Positions 1 to 7,420 of a stretch of 37,484 bases of DNA are shown here, one piece after another. Both the position numbers and the translations under genes were made by a program. Under the pieces are notes generated by a model. It saw only the letters and a program-made list of their open reading frames with translations. It had not been told where the DNA came from and made no database searches. The stretch comes from Frigoriflavimonas asaccharolytica (lineage in GTDB: Bacteria; Bacteroidota; Bacteroidia; Flavobacteriales; Weeksellaceae): NCBI RefSeq assembly GCF_013294015.1, contig NZ_JABSNO010000029.1, positions 1-37,484 of the forward strand, written 5' to 3'. The stretch's first letter is position 1. Every line of letters starts with the position of its first letter.

Positions 1-2
1 AT

Positions 3-86
3 AACTTTAACTTGGAATCAAAAATTCCAGAAAATATCAATATTAAAATTTTAGAAATTGAAAATCATAGTGTTTTTAAGCGCTGA
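3..86 (+). CDS. C-terminal tail of an unidentified protein (partial)
   Basis: The frame is open from the window edge and ends at TGA 84-86, giving about 27 residues ending in HSVFKR. The gene starts outside the window. There is no recognisable motif, so I assign no function. It reads in the same direction as the copper-related genes that follow, but the gap of about 130 bp leaves an operon link open. Confidence 0.35.
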   Translation, partial: NFNLESKIPENINIKILEIENHSVFKR

Positions 87-214
87 CTAAATAATAAGAA
101 ATGTCTTCTTCATAAGCAATTTTGAACGGTGAATTATTTAATTGTAAAATCTAATGACAAGATTCATATTCACTACTCTTACAAAAATCCTTAATTTTAC
201 TATGCTCAATTTAA

Positions 215-571
215 ATGAAATATTTAATCTCAGTTTTTATCATTTTCACAATCGCCATCAAGCCAATTTTGCCTGTGGTGAATTATGCTGTGAATTATGA
301 ATATATTTCTGAAAACTTGTGCGAAAACCGAGATAAACCAGAACTTACTTGCCACGGAAAGTGTTTTTTGATAAAGGAACTTTTTAAAACACAAAATAAT
401 TCTACAACGAACATTACAAAAGTCAATTCAATTGATAATTTCATTGCACAAGATATTTTCTCTTTTAAAATGAGTACCATTTTTATCTTAGAGCGTAAAT
501 TCAGCAATACGTATTTTGATTTTTATAATCTAAAATACACTTCTACAATTTTCCATCCTCCTCTAGTTTAG
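215..571 (+). CDS. Small secreted or membrane-anchored protein with CENRDKPxxxCHGKC motif
   Basis: 118 residues. Residues about 1-22 form a hydrophobic signal or anchor segment. A cysteine-rich motif follows at about residues 36-50: CENRDKP, then CHGKCFL. From memory, similar short Bacteroidota proteins with a CxGKC motif occur, usually uncharacterised and near metal or respiratory genes. The three closely placed cysteines and a histidine could bind metal, which would fit the YHS and SCO1 genes just downstream; this is inference. It starts at ATG 215 and is separated from the YHS gene by 68 bp holding a perfect inverted repeat. I do not recognise a named family. Confidence 0.6.
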   Translation: MKYLISVFIIFTIAIKPILPVVNYAVNYEYISENLCENRDKPELTCHGKCFLIKELFKTQNNSTTNITKVNSIDNFIAQDIFSFKMSTIFILERKFSNTYFDFYNLKYTSTIFHPPLV

Positions 572-585
572 TTGAATTTTTACTC

Positions 586-610
586 AATTATTTTGACAAT
601 CAAAATAATT
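586..610. promoter_or_regulatory. 25-bp perfect palindrome upstream of the YHS-SCO1 pair
   Basis: Arms AATTATTTTGA (586-596) and TCAAAATAATT (600-610) are exact complements around a 3-nt centre. No T-tract follows, so an intrinsic terminator is unlikely. The position, 30 bp before the YHS start codon, suits an operator for a dimeric regulator or an mRNA processing hairpin. The left arm holds a TTATTTTG stretch close to a -7 box. Confidence 0.4.
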
Positions 611-639
611 CCCTACAAAATTTAACAAACTTTACTAAA

Positions 640-912
640 ATGAAATCAATAAATATTTTGATAGCACTGCTGTCATTATTCCTTGTATCCTGCAAAAAAG
701 AGGAATTCAAAATCAATCACAAAAAATCTATGACTTCTAGTGTAAATTTAAAAGATATCAAAGTTGTAAATGAACTAGACCCGATTTGCCAAATGAAAAC
801 TGCTGATCATTTGAAAGATACCGCAGTGTATAAAAATAAAACCTACGGTTTTTGTTCTTCTGGCTGCAAAGAAACATTCAAAAAAAATCCAGAGAAATAT
901 GCAAACAAATAA
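640..912 (+). CDS. YHS-domain lipoprotein (metal-binding)
   Basis: 90 residues. Signal peptide residues 1-18 ends in the lipobox LVSC with Lys-Lys after the Cys, so it is probably a lipoprotein. The YHS domain fills residues about 45-88: DPICQM, then TYGFCSSGCKETF and a final NPEKY. YHS domains are small metal-associated modules often found with copper and heavy-metal handling proteins. The stop overlaps the SCO1 start by 14 bp, so the two are translationally coupled. A role in periplasmic copper handling is inferred from the neighbour. Confidence 0.8.
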   Translation: MKSINILIALLSLFLVSCKKEEFKINHKKSMTSSVNLKDIKVVNELDPICQMKTADHLKDTAVYKNKTYGFCSSGCKETFKKNPEKYANK

Positions 913-1582
913 AAAAAAGGAAAATTTCTCCAAGAATAAGATCATCGTTCCTTTGGTCATTTTATGTGTAATATTCGTTGGGATCGCATTTGGTGTGGGA
1001 TATTTAAAAGAAAGCCTTTTTACGGTAATGAAAGTGCCAGATTTTGAACTAATCGATCAAAATAATAAAAAAATCACCAATAAAGATATGCTTGGAAAAG
1101 TCTATCTCGTAGAATTTTTTTACAGCACTTGTCCTACCATTTGTCCCGTGATGAATGCGAATATGAAAAACATTAATAAAGAAATTAATCATCCGGATTT
1201 TGGAATTATTTCCATCAGTATTGACCCTGAAAATGATACGCCTGCAACTTTAAAACAACATGCGGAACAAATTGGCGCTGTTTCGCCCAATTGGCATTTC
1301 TTAACTGGAAACCGCCATTATATAGGCAAAGTTGCCGATCAATTTAATATTTATGTTGGTGATAAAGAAGATGAAGCGGAAAATCTAAATCATAGCGGAA
1401 TGATTGCTTTGGTAGATAAAGAGGGACATATTCGCTGTCGTTTCAACGAAAAAAATATGCCTAAACTCTATTATTCTGGTTTAAATTACGAAGATAAAGA
1501 AGGAAAAAATACAGATTTGCGCGGAAAATATCATCCCGATGTGGAATTATTAATCGAAGATATTCAGAAATTATTAAAATAA
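899..1582 (+). CDS. SCO1/SenC/PrrC family copper chaperone (thioredoxin fold)
   Basis: 227 residues. A single N-terminal membrane anchor (about residues 16-37) is followed by a thioredoxin-like SCO domain. The Cu-binding CxxxC is visible as STCPTICPVM (about residues 80-89), and the third ligand His lies in LNHSGM near residue 165. SCO proteins deliver copper to the CuA site of cytochrome c oxidase or act as periplasmic thiol reductants. The start overlaps the YHS gene, giving a two-gene unit. Family assignment is firm; the client oxidase is not in the window. Some family members (nitrous-oxide or denitrification related) use the same fold. Confidence 0.9.
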   Translation: MQTNKKKENFSKNKIIVPLVILCVIFVGIAFGVGYLKESLFTVMKVPDFELIDQNNKKITNKDMLGKVYLVEFFYSTCPTICPVMNANMKNINKEINHPDFGIISISIDPENDTPATLKQHAEQIGAVSPNWHFLTGNRHYIGKVADQFNIYVGDKEDEAENLNHSGMIALVDKEGHIRCRFNEKNMPKLYYSGLNYEDKEGKNTDLRGKYHPDVELLIEDIQKLLK

Positions 1583-1611
1583 AAAATCATTAAATATATA
1601 AATTTTAAAAA

Positions 1612-1832
1612 TTGCTGCTTTAAGTGCAGTATTTACTGCGCCATTTGTAGAAAGTTGGACGACTCACGCCATTTACGCCGCACAACTCTTCTGTAGTTGT
1701 ACCATTTTCGTAATCCTTTAAAATTTTAGCAATTTGCTCCGGACTAAATCTGCTTCTTTTCATAATATTTTTTACAATTTAAAGTTAGTATTTTTATACT
1801 TCTAAATTGTACTGTTTTTGAGGAAGCCTACA
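1612..1832 (-). mobile_element. Decayed IS3-family element, left end with start of orfA
   Basis: The element terminus is at 1832 and it reads inward on the minus strand from TGTAGGC. It includes a 60-bp leader (1773-1832) that recurs at 31521-31580 with two differences, then the beginning of an IS3-type orfA. The remainder of the element is missing; the inner breakpoint is somewhere near 1612-1635. The terminus lies 30 bp past the 3' end of the DUF6515-like gene. Confidence 0.75.
1620..1763 (-). pseudogene. IS3-family transposase OrfA fragment (helix-turn-helix)
   Basis: From ATG at 1761-1763 the minus strand reads MKRSRFSPEQIAKILKDY, then GVSRPTFYKWRSKY, and stops at TAA 1620-1622. That is the N-terminal HTH_Tnp_1 helix-turn-helix of an IS3-group OrfA, which normally runs to about 90-120 residues. 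The fragment ends where the family usually has a Gly-rich linker. OrfB with the DDE core is absent, so this copy cannot transpose by itself. Confidence 0.8.
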
Positions 1833-1862
1833 TCATCATTAAAGAAATATTTGGTGACCTAT

Positions 1863-2471
1863 TTAATCAATATCGATTATTCCTATAACTTGATACGCTC
1901 TTGTTCCATTGATCTGTATTTTTTCATAAAGAATATTGGCATATTCATAATAAGAATTTCCGTCAATAGTTACTTTCTCATAATCTGCAGGAAGTTCGTA
2001 AACGATGGTTCCAACTTGCGGATCTACTACTTCAAATTCATTGTTAGAACTAAGGTAAAATATACCTTGAACATTGTAATAATTATAAGAATTGTATTGT
2101 ATTTTTTTATAATTTGTAGGAATTTGTTTCACTCTAAAACCCACTTTTGGGAAAATAGGAACATACGTTCCTCTGGATTGTGTGTAATATTTATTATTAT
2201 CATAGTAATAATTTTGATTTTTGTAATTCACCACCGTTTTGTTTGGGATAGACCTTACGGAAGTCACCTTTTTTGTTGGTGTTTTATAAACTACTTTGGC
2301 TTTTGGAATACTTTTACCATAGGTATTTTTAGTGCTTGATTTCGAAAATGTTGTAGGTGTTTTCTTGTTATTATTATCGTTATTATTTCGGTTTGCTTGT
2401 GCAGAAAATTGTGCTGTAATTGCTACAAAAAAAAGTGCAGACAATAATTTTGTTGGGGTAGTTGTTTTCAT
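1863..2471 (-). CDS. Secreted DUF6515-like protein, Tyr/Asn-rich
   Basis: 202 residues. Signal peptide about 1-25 (cleavage near FSAQA). A low-complexity Asn/Lys/Thr linker follows (about 26-75), then Tyr-rich repeats: NYYYDNNKYY, VPIFPKVGFRV, NYYNVQGIFYL, and VDPQVGTIVYELPAD. The pattern of a short YY(Y) hairpin, then V.PP.G..V..LP, then another YY hairpin resembles DUF6515 proteins, whose function I do not know. It has its own promoter with the LytTR-like site pair at 2569-2595, so it is probably controlled by the two-component system beside it. Export to periplasm or surface is inferred from the signal peptide. A decayed IS sits just past its stop. Confidence 0.7.
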   Translation of the reverse strand: MKTTTPTKLLSALFFVAITAQFSAQANRNNNDNNNKKTPTTFSKSSTKNTYGKSIPKAKVVYKTPTKKVTSVRSIPNKTVVNYKNQNYYYDNNKYYTQSRGTYVPIFPKVGFRVKQIPTNYKKIQYNSYNYYNVQGIFYLSSNNEFEVVDPQVGTIVYELPADYEKVTIDGNSYYEYANILYEKIQINGTRAYQVIGIIDID

Positions 2472-2532
2472 CTTTCTATTATTTAAAAATTAAAATAAAC
2501 ATTTACTTCTTTAGTATCCTGTTTTGATAATT

Positions 2533-2595
2533 CAAATGTAGAGGAAAAATACTGCCACTAAAACTGAAATAGACGTTTGGCTTCATTTTATCGAC
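2533..2595 (-). promoter_or_regulatory. Promoter with paired LytTR-like sites (site 1)
   Basis: Read on the minus strand: half-site GTCGAT (2595-2590), then GTCTAT 21 bp downstream (2574-2569), and exactly 34 bp after the start of the second half-site a perfect Bacteroidota -7 box TACATTTG (2540-2533). Direct repeats about 21 bp (two helical turns) apart are the usual layout of LytTR-domain targets. An inverted repeat, TTTGGCTTC/GAAGCCAAA (2576-2584 and 2596-2604), overlaps the distal site. Sites 2 and 3 (5290-5352, 10082-10144) share spacing and sequence. Confidence 0.65.
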
Positions 2596-2633
2596 GAAGC
2601 CAAAAATTATATCGAAATAAACTGATGAAAGTT

Positions 2634-3368
2634 TTAAGAATTAAGTGAATTATCATTAATAAAGTCCAAAAATTTCGGTTTGTATTGATCAGAAACCGTA
2701 ATCCGTTGTTCATTGATGATGATTTGACTGCGTTCTACCACCTCCACATTTTTTAAAGAAACAATGAATGATCGATGAACCCGCATAAAATGGGTTTCTG
2801 GAAGTTCTTCTTCTAATGATTTCAAACTCATCAATGTTAAAATAGGTTTCGGATTGTCTTTCACCCAAATTTTAATATAATCCTTCAAACCCTCAAAATA
2901 AAGAACATCTGCTAATTTAATTCGCAATTGTTTGTATTCTGATTTTACAAATAGAAATTCTTTTTCATCAGAAACTGCACTTTCACTTTTAGAATTAATT
3001 AAATTGAACCAAGTATGCGCTTTGTTGGCTGCTGCTAAAAATTCAGCATAATCAAAAGGTTTCAATAGGTAATCTAAAGCTTCTACTTTAAAACCTTCCA
3101 AAGCATATTGATCAAAAGCGGTGGTGAATATAACTCGGGTTTCTTTGGGCAACATTTTAGAAAATTCAATCCCCGTTAAATCTGGCATTTGAATATCTAA
3201 AAACAACAAATCTACAGGTTCACTTTTTATGAATTCTAGCGCTTCTATGGCACTTCCACACTTTTTCTTTAAAGATAAAAATGGGGTTTTTTCTACGTAA
3301 CTTTCTACTAAATTTAAAGCCATTGGTTCGTCATCAACAATAATGCAGGAAATTTTTTGATTACTCAT
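2634..3368 (-). CDS. LytTR-family response regulator
   Basis: 244 residues. Receiver domain 1-120 with the acidic pair D12/D13, phospho-acceptor D58 in LLFLDIQMPD, the Thr of VIFTTAFD and the Lys of LLKPF. A LytTR DNA-binding domain (about 138-240) has the typical LYFEGLKDYIKIW and FMRVHRSFIVSL segments. It lies 3 bp after the histidine kinase gene, so the two form one cistronic pair. Likely targets are the three promoters in this window that carry 21-bp-spaced half-sites, driving the DUF6515-like, EF-hand and efflux genes; this is inference from site layout. The signal is unknown. Confidence 0.92.
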   Translation of the reverse strand: MSNQKISCIIVDDEPMALNLVESYVEKTPFLSLKKKCGSAIEALEFIKSEPVDLLFLDIQMPDLTGIEFSKMLPKETRVIFTTAFDQYALEGFKVEALDYLLKPFDYAEFLAAANKAHTWFNLINSKSESAVSDEKEFLFVKSEYKQLRIKLADVLYFEGLKDYIKIWVKDNPKPILTLMSLKSLEEELPETHFMRVHRSFIVSLKNVEVVERSQIIINEQRITVSDQYKPKFLDFINDNSLNS

Positions 3369-3371
3369 ATT

Positions 3372-4400
3372 TTAAGTTGTTTCTATTTCTAAAGTTACTA
3401 AAAAACGATGATCTACTATTTTATACTCGAAAGTATGATGATGAGGATACAACAAATCCAGTCGTCTTTTTACATTTTCTAATCCGATTCCGGAACCACT
3501 TTTATCGTCCGTTTTTTTTGGAAAATTATCATTATCTATGGTAAAAAGTACCTTATTATCCTCTCTGGCCATAATGATATTAATCTGGCTTTTTTTACTT
3601 GCAGAAACCCCATGTTTGAAGGCATTTTCTATCAATGAGATAAATAATAAAGGGGCAATTAAAATCCCGGTTTCTACGGTTGGAAAATGATAAGTAACTT
3701 CGGTTTTATCGGAAACTCTAAGCTTCATCAAATCGATGTATTTTTTCATAAAATCGATTTCTTTTGAAAGGGGAACAAACTCTACATTGGTTTCGTACAA
3801 CATATACCTCATCAATTTGCTTAAACTATGAATGGATGTTTTGGCTTGTTCTGGCGAAATATCTACCATCGCATAAATATTATTCAATGAATTGAAAAAG
3901 AAATGCGGTTGCAACTGATAATGAAGATGTTGCAACTCTGATTTTAATTTAATATTTGCGGCTTCTTTGCGTTCATATTCAGTTTTCACCAATCTTTGTG
4001 TGGTTTTTATGGCGACAGAAAAAAGCAAAGGTGCTAAATAAGACAAACTTTGGAAATAGTTAAAAATATTAAAAGGTGGCGAAGTTCCATCTGGACGATT
4101 TTTGTTTAGATTTTCAAAAAAGTTGTTTTCAATAAAAATTCTAATCACTAAAAAGAAAGCGATAATTAAAACATTGATGGCGATATATTTAACCATTTTA
4201 TTTTGAAACAAAAACTTTTCTATTAAAATAAAATAATTCAAATAAAACATGATTGCAGAAAAAACAAGTGGAATCCAAAAATGGGCGATTAATCTCGCGA
4301 TTTTTATTTCTTGACCGTACGACATTAAATAAGGCATGCTGAAAAGTACAAGCCAGACCAATAAATGGGATAAAATGATGATTTTTTTATTTTTATACAT
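3372..4400 (-). CDS. LytS-type sensor histidine kinase
   Basis: 342 residues. About four N-terminal membrane helices within residues 8-135 form the sensor part, with no large periplasmic domain. A short coiled linker (KLKSELQHLHYQL) leads into the His_kinase domain: the phospho-accepting His is in LQPHFFFNSLNN. The ATPase domain has SLIENAFKHG (N box) and GSGIGLENVKRRL (G box). The partner regulator follows after 3 bp. The close link to an ABC exporter and a secreted-protein regulon suggests envelope or membrane-active compound stress as input, which is inference. Confidence 0.92.
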   Translation of the reverse strand: MYKNKKIIILSHLLVWLVLFSMPYLMSYGQEIKIARLIAHFWIPLVFSAIMFYLNYFILIEKFLFQNKMVKYIAINVLIIAFFLVIRIFIENNFFENLNKNRPDGTSPPFNIFNYFQSLSYLAPLLFSVAIKTTQRLVKTEYERKEAANIKLKSELQHLHYQLQPHFFFNSLNNIYAMVDISPEQAKTSIHSLSKLMRYMLYETNVEFVPLSKEIDFMKKYIDLMKLRVSDKTEVTYHFPTVETGILIAPLLFISLIENAFKHGVSASKKSQINIIMAREDNKVLFTIDNDNFPKKTDDKSGSGIGLENVKRRLDLLYPHHHTFEYKIVDHRFLVTLEIETT

Positions 4401-4609
4401 CTAATTAATTGTATAATTTAAGATTGAAATTTTGTTTGCTAAAGTGAATTTAAGGGAACATCTTGCAAATTAAAAATTTTTATTAAAAATAGCTATTCTA
4501 AAATCACAAAACCTGCAAACACTCTTTTAATACGTTTATCATTTTTAATAGATGATAGATTTTGATTAAAAAGTTTTTGCAAGTTTTATGAAATTTATTA
4601 AATTAATTA

Positions 4610-4909
4610 CTATCTCTTTGGCCTTCCTTCTCCTCTACCTTCTGGTTTCGGTGCTTTTTCTAATTCTTTAATGCTTAAGAAGCCATCTTTATCGGTGTCA
4701 ATTTTTGCAAAATTTTCTTTAAAAAATCCTTTCGCTTCTTTTTCTGAAAGTTTGCCGTCTTTATTGGCATCCAATTTTTCCATTGATTCTGTGGGTGTCA
4801 TTTTTTGACCGCCTTTTTTTTCTTGCGTACTCTGTGCAGAAACAAAGGTTCCTAAAAGTAAAAATCCTAATGTAATTGCGCCTGTTTTTAATTCTTTTGA
4901 AAAATTCAT
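4610..4909 (-). CDS. Secreted EF-hand protein, copy 2
   Basis: 99 residues. Signal peptide 1-25 (LGTFVSAQS). Two canonical EF-hand loops: DANKDGKLSEKE and DTDKDGFLSIKE, each with acidic residues at positions 1, 3, 5 and 12, so calcium binding is likely. The C-terminus is basic and Gly/Arg-rich (RGEGRPKR). It is a tandem duplicate of the gene at 4972-5259: about 68 bp coding for the signal peptide differ at only two bases. It lies 62 bp downstream of copy 1 and has no LytTR-like site of its own, so it is probably transcribed from the copy-1 promoter. Exact role is unknown. Confidence 0.82.
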   Translation of the reverse strand: MNFSKELKTGAITLGFLLLGTFVSAQSTQEKKGGQKMTPTESMEKLDANKDGKLSEKEAKGFFKENFAKIDTDKDGFLSIKELEKAPKPEGRGEGRPKR

Positions 4910-4971
4910 AATAAATATTTTTGATTGTTAATTGTTGATTTGTTTAAATTTGAAAAGGAAAATTAGCATTT

Positions 4972-5259
4972 TTATCTTCTTTTCTTACTCACTTTTTTAT
5001 ATTTGGAATTTTGTGCTTTTGCTACCTCTTTAATGCTTAAAAAGCCATTTTTATTGGTGTCAATTTTCTTGAAATTACTTTTAAATGATCCACTTACTTC
5101 TTTTTTAGAAAGTTGACCATCTCTATTTTTATCCAATTTTTTCACGATTTCCTTCGCTGTTGGTGTTTTAGCTGTGGGATGGTTTGCAGAAACAAAGGTT
5201 CCTAAAAATAAAAATCCTAATGTAATTGCGCCTGTTTTTAATTCTTTTGAAAAGTTCAT
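4972..5259 (-). CDS. Secreted EF-hand protein, copy 1
   Basis: 95 residues. Signal peptide almost identical to copy 2, then two EF-hand loops: DKNRDGQLSKKE and DTNKNGFLSIKE (position 5 of the second is Asn instead of Asp, which can still bind calcium). The C-terminus is Lys-rich (KYKKVSKKRR). It is the first gene behind the site-2 LytTR-like promoter. The mature regions have diverged much more than the signal peptides, which points either to recent gene conversion of the 5' end or to relaxed selection on the mature part. Periplasmic or secreted calcium-binding role is inferred. Confidence 0.82.
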   Translation of the reverse strand: MNFSKELKTGAITLGFLFLGTFVSANHPTAKTPTAKEIVKKLDKNRDGQLSKKEVSGSFKSNFKKIDTNKNGFLSIKEVAKAQNSKYKKVSKKRR

Positions 5260-5289
5260 AATATTAAATTTTGATTGTTAATAATGATG

Positions 5290-5352
5290 TAAAAGTAGAA
5301 GATTTAGCACCTCATATCAACTGAAATCGACGTTTGGATATATTTCATCGAC
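5290..5352 (-). promoter_or_regulatory. Promoter with paired LytTR-like sites (site 2)
   Basis: On the minus strand: GTCGAT (5352-5347), an identical GTCGAT 21 bp downstream (5331-5326), then 34 bp from the second half-site start to a -7-like TACTTTTA (5297-5290). The core CCAAACGTC-GATTTCAGTT around the proximal site matches site 1 at all but one position. It drives the EF-hand genes. Confidence 0.65.
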
Positions 5353-5405
5353 AGAAAAGAAAATTTTGACTTTTGGTGTTTATTTTTAATGAATTAATGC
5401 CAAAA

Positions 5406-5432
5406 AAAATACAGTCTTTTGAACTGTATTTT
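5406..5432 (-). terminator. Intrinsic terminator of the efflux operon
   Basis: Stem AAAATACAGT (5406-5415) and ACTGTATTTT (5423-5432) with a 7-nt loop lies just past the permease stop. On the minus strand the stem runs into a T-tract (complement of the A-run starting at 5402). It separates the exporter operon from the EF-hand promoter. Confidence 0.75.
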
Positions 5433-5449
5433 CTATTAAAAACTTTAAT

Positions 5450-6670
5450 TTACTCATATCTCAGAGCCGTAATCGGATCCAATGCAGAAGCTTTTCTGGC
5501 AGGATACCAACCGAAAAATATTCCGGTAACGGCACAAACAATAAATGAAATCACAATCGAATACATTGCCACACTTGTTGGCCAATTTAAGAATTTTTCG
5601 ATAAAAACCGTGGCACCAAGTCCGAGTAAAACCCCCAAAACTCCACCGGTAATGCTTATTAAAATGGCTTCAATTAGAAATTGCATCAAAATATCTGCAC
5701 CTTTTGCGCCAACTGCCATTCTCAAACCAATTTCCTTTGTTCGCTCTTTTACGGAAACATACATAATATTCATAATTCCAATTCCGCCTATTAATAAAGA
5801 AATACTTGCGACAGCAACCAATAATAAAGTCAACATCTCGCTCGTAGAACTAAAGTTCGAAATTAATTCTTCCATGGAACTTACATTGAAATCGTCTTCA
5901 TCATTATCGCTCAATTTGTGTTGAGTTCGCATTATATCGTTAACTTGTATTACTGCATTTGCGGCGTCATCTTCACTGATGGAAGATGCCATTACTTGAT
6001 TGAGATAATCAATAGCCAAAATTCGTTTTTGTACTGTAGTGTAGGGCGAAATCACCACATCATCTTGATCTTGCCCAAATGTATTTTCTCCCTTTTCTTC
6101 TAAAACGCCAATCACTTTGAAAGGAATATTATTAAATCTGATCATCTGACCAACAGGTTCTGCTCCGTCTCCAAAAATATTTTCAACTACAGTTTGTCCT
6201 AAAATAGCCACTTTAGACGCATATTTCACCTCGTCATCTGTAAACATGCTGCCGCTCTGCAGATCTACGGATTTTATTTTAAGATAATCTGAATTTACCC
6301 CATAAATAGTTGAAGGCCAGTTACTGGAACCGTTTATTACTTGTCCACTACCGTTTACAACTGGCGTAATATAATTAAGCAAAGTGGCTTGTTTTTTTAT
6401 CGCTTCATAGTCTTGCATTGTAAGCGTTTGTACATCGCCGCCACTTCCTCTGGCTGGTCCACGATCATCTGCACCAGGTTTTATGGTGATCATATTAGAA
6501 CCCATACTGGATATAGAAGTTCGGATACTTTCCTTCGAACCTTCGCCAATAGCGAGCATGGCGACTACGGAAGCCACACCGATTATGATGCCCAACATGG
6601 TGAGTAAAGTCCTCGTTTTATTGAGTATGATGGCTTTGGATGCTATTTTTAATAAATTTAAAACTCTCAT
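5450..6670 (-). CDS. MacB-like ABC transporter permease (FtsX family)
   Basis: 406 residues. N-terminal helix at about 18-42 (ILNKTRTLLTMLGIIIG), a long periplasmic MacB_PCD domain (about 45-270), then three helices between about 285 and 395 with the FtsX signature VKERTKEIGLRMAVGAKG. The C-terminal PARKASALDPITALRYE is typical of MacB permeases. E. coli MacB carries its ATPase in the same chain; here the ATPase is separate and overlaps this gene by 4 bp (ATGA). It is a mechanotransmission-type exporter that works with the adaptor and TolC-like channel of the same operon. Substrate is unknown (macrolide, peptide or lipoprotein are all possible). Confidence 0.9.
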   Translation of the reverse strand: MRVLNLLKIASKAIILNKTRTLLTMLGIIIGVASVVAMLAIGEGSKESIRTSISSMGSNMITIKPGADDRGPARGSGGDVQTLTMQDYEAIKKQATLLNYITPVVNGSGQVINGSSNWPSTIYGVNSDYLKIKSVDLQSGSMFTDDEVKYASKVAILGQTVVENIFGDGAEPVGQMIRFNNIPFKVIGVLEEKGENTFGQDQDDVVISPYTTVQKRILAIDYLNQVMASSISEDDAANAVIQVNDIMRTQHKLSDNDEDDFNVSSMEELISNFSSTSEMLTLLLVAVASISLLIGGIGIMNIMYVSVKERTKEIGLRMAVGAKGADILMQFLIEAILISITGGVLGVLLGLGATVFIEKFLNWPTSVAMYSIVISFIVCAVTGIFFGWYPARKASALDPITALRYE

Positions 6671-7416
6671 AATTCATGATTTTCTTTCGGCAGTTTTGCC
6701 AATTCTTCGCTTGCGGTTAGGATATTTTCATTCGCAAAATCTTTGATGATGTTTCCATCTTTTAGCACAACCGTTCGGCTGCTAAATGTAGCGATATCTG
6801 GCTCGTGCGTTACAAAGGCAATGGTAATTCCCTGTTTATTTAAAGCTTGAAATAAAGACATAATTTCATAAGAAGTTCGGGTATCTAAATTTCCAGTAGC
6901 TTCATCTGCAAGAATCATCACGGGATTATTGACCAAAGATCTTGCAATAGCAACTCTTTGCTGTTGACCACCAGATAATTGCGATGGTGTATGATCCATT
7001 CTTTCTTCTAAGCCAACCATTTTTAATGCTTTTATTGCTCTTTCTCGTCGTTCCGCAGTAGAAACTTTGCTGTTGTACAATAAGGGTAATTCTACATTTT
7101 CGATGGCAGAAGTTCTGGCTAATAAATTATAAGACTGAAAAATGAAACCGATTTTTTCATTTCTAATGGTTGCTAATTCGTTTCTGCTTAAATCTTTCAC
7201 CTTTACACCATCAATTTCATAAATGCCAGAAGTAGGTTGATCTAGACAGCCTAAAATGTTTAAAAGCGTACTTTTCCCCGATCCACTGGATCCCATTATG
7301 GTAACAAATTCGCCTTCCATTATGCTGAATGAAATACCTTTTAAAGCGTGGACGACCTCTGTACCCATCGTAAATTCACGCTTCAATTCTTCTATTTTAA
7401 TAATTTCTTTGCTCAT
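6667..7416 (-). CDS. MacB/LolD-type ABC transporter ATP-binding protein
   Basis: 249 residues from ATG 7414-7416. An upstream in-frame start at 7452 would overlap the adaptor gene by 32 bp and add a 12-residue tail not typical of the family, so I choose the inner start, 4 bp after the adaptor stop. Walker A is GSSGSGKST, the signature is LSGGQQQRVAIARSL, Walker B is VMILADEATGNLD, and the H-loop is FVTHEPD. It energises the permease encoded next. The family includes MacB ATPase domains and LolD; the adaptor and TolC-like partners favour MacB-type efflux. Confidence 0.92.
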   Translation of the reverse strand: MSKEIIKIEELKREFTMGTEVVHALKGISFSIMEGEFVTIMGSSGSGKSTLLNILGCLDQPTSGIYEIDGVKVKDLSRNELATIRNEKIGFIFQSYNLLARTSAIENVELPLLYNSKVSTAERRERAIKALKMVGLEERMDHTPSQLSGGQQQRVAIARSLVNNPVMILADEATGNLDTRTSYEIMSLFQALNKQGITIAFVTHEPDIATFSSRTVVLKDGNIIKDFANENILTASEELAKLPKENHEL

Positions 7417-7420
7417 CTTT

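Noticed and set aside
1818-2339. A 173-residue plus-strand ORF rich in Ile, Phe and Tyr
   Set aside because: It is the antisense of the DUF6515-like gene, which has a signal peptide, a promoter and family features; the plus-strand frame starts inside IS sequence and has no family pattern.
5373-5924. A 183-residue plus-strand ORF
   Set aside because: It runs antisense to the MacB-like permease and through its terminator hairpin; the minus-strand gene is clearly the real one.
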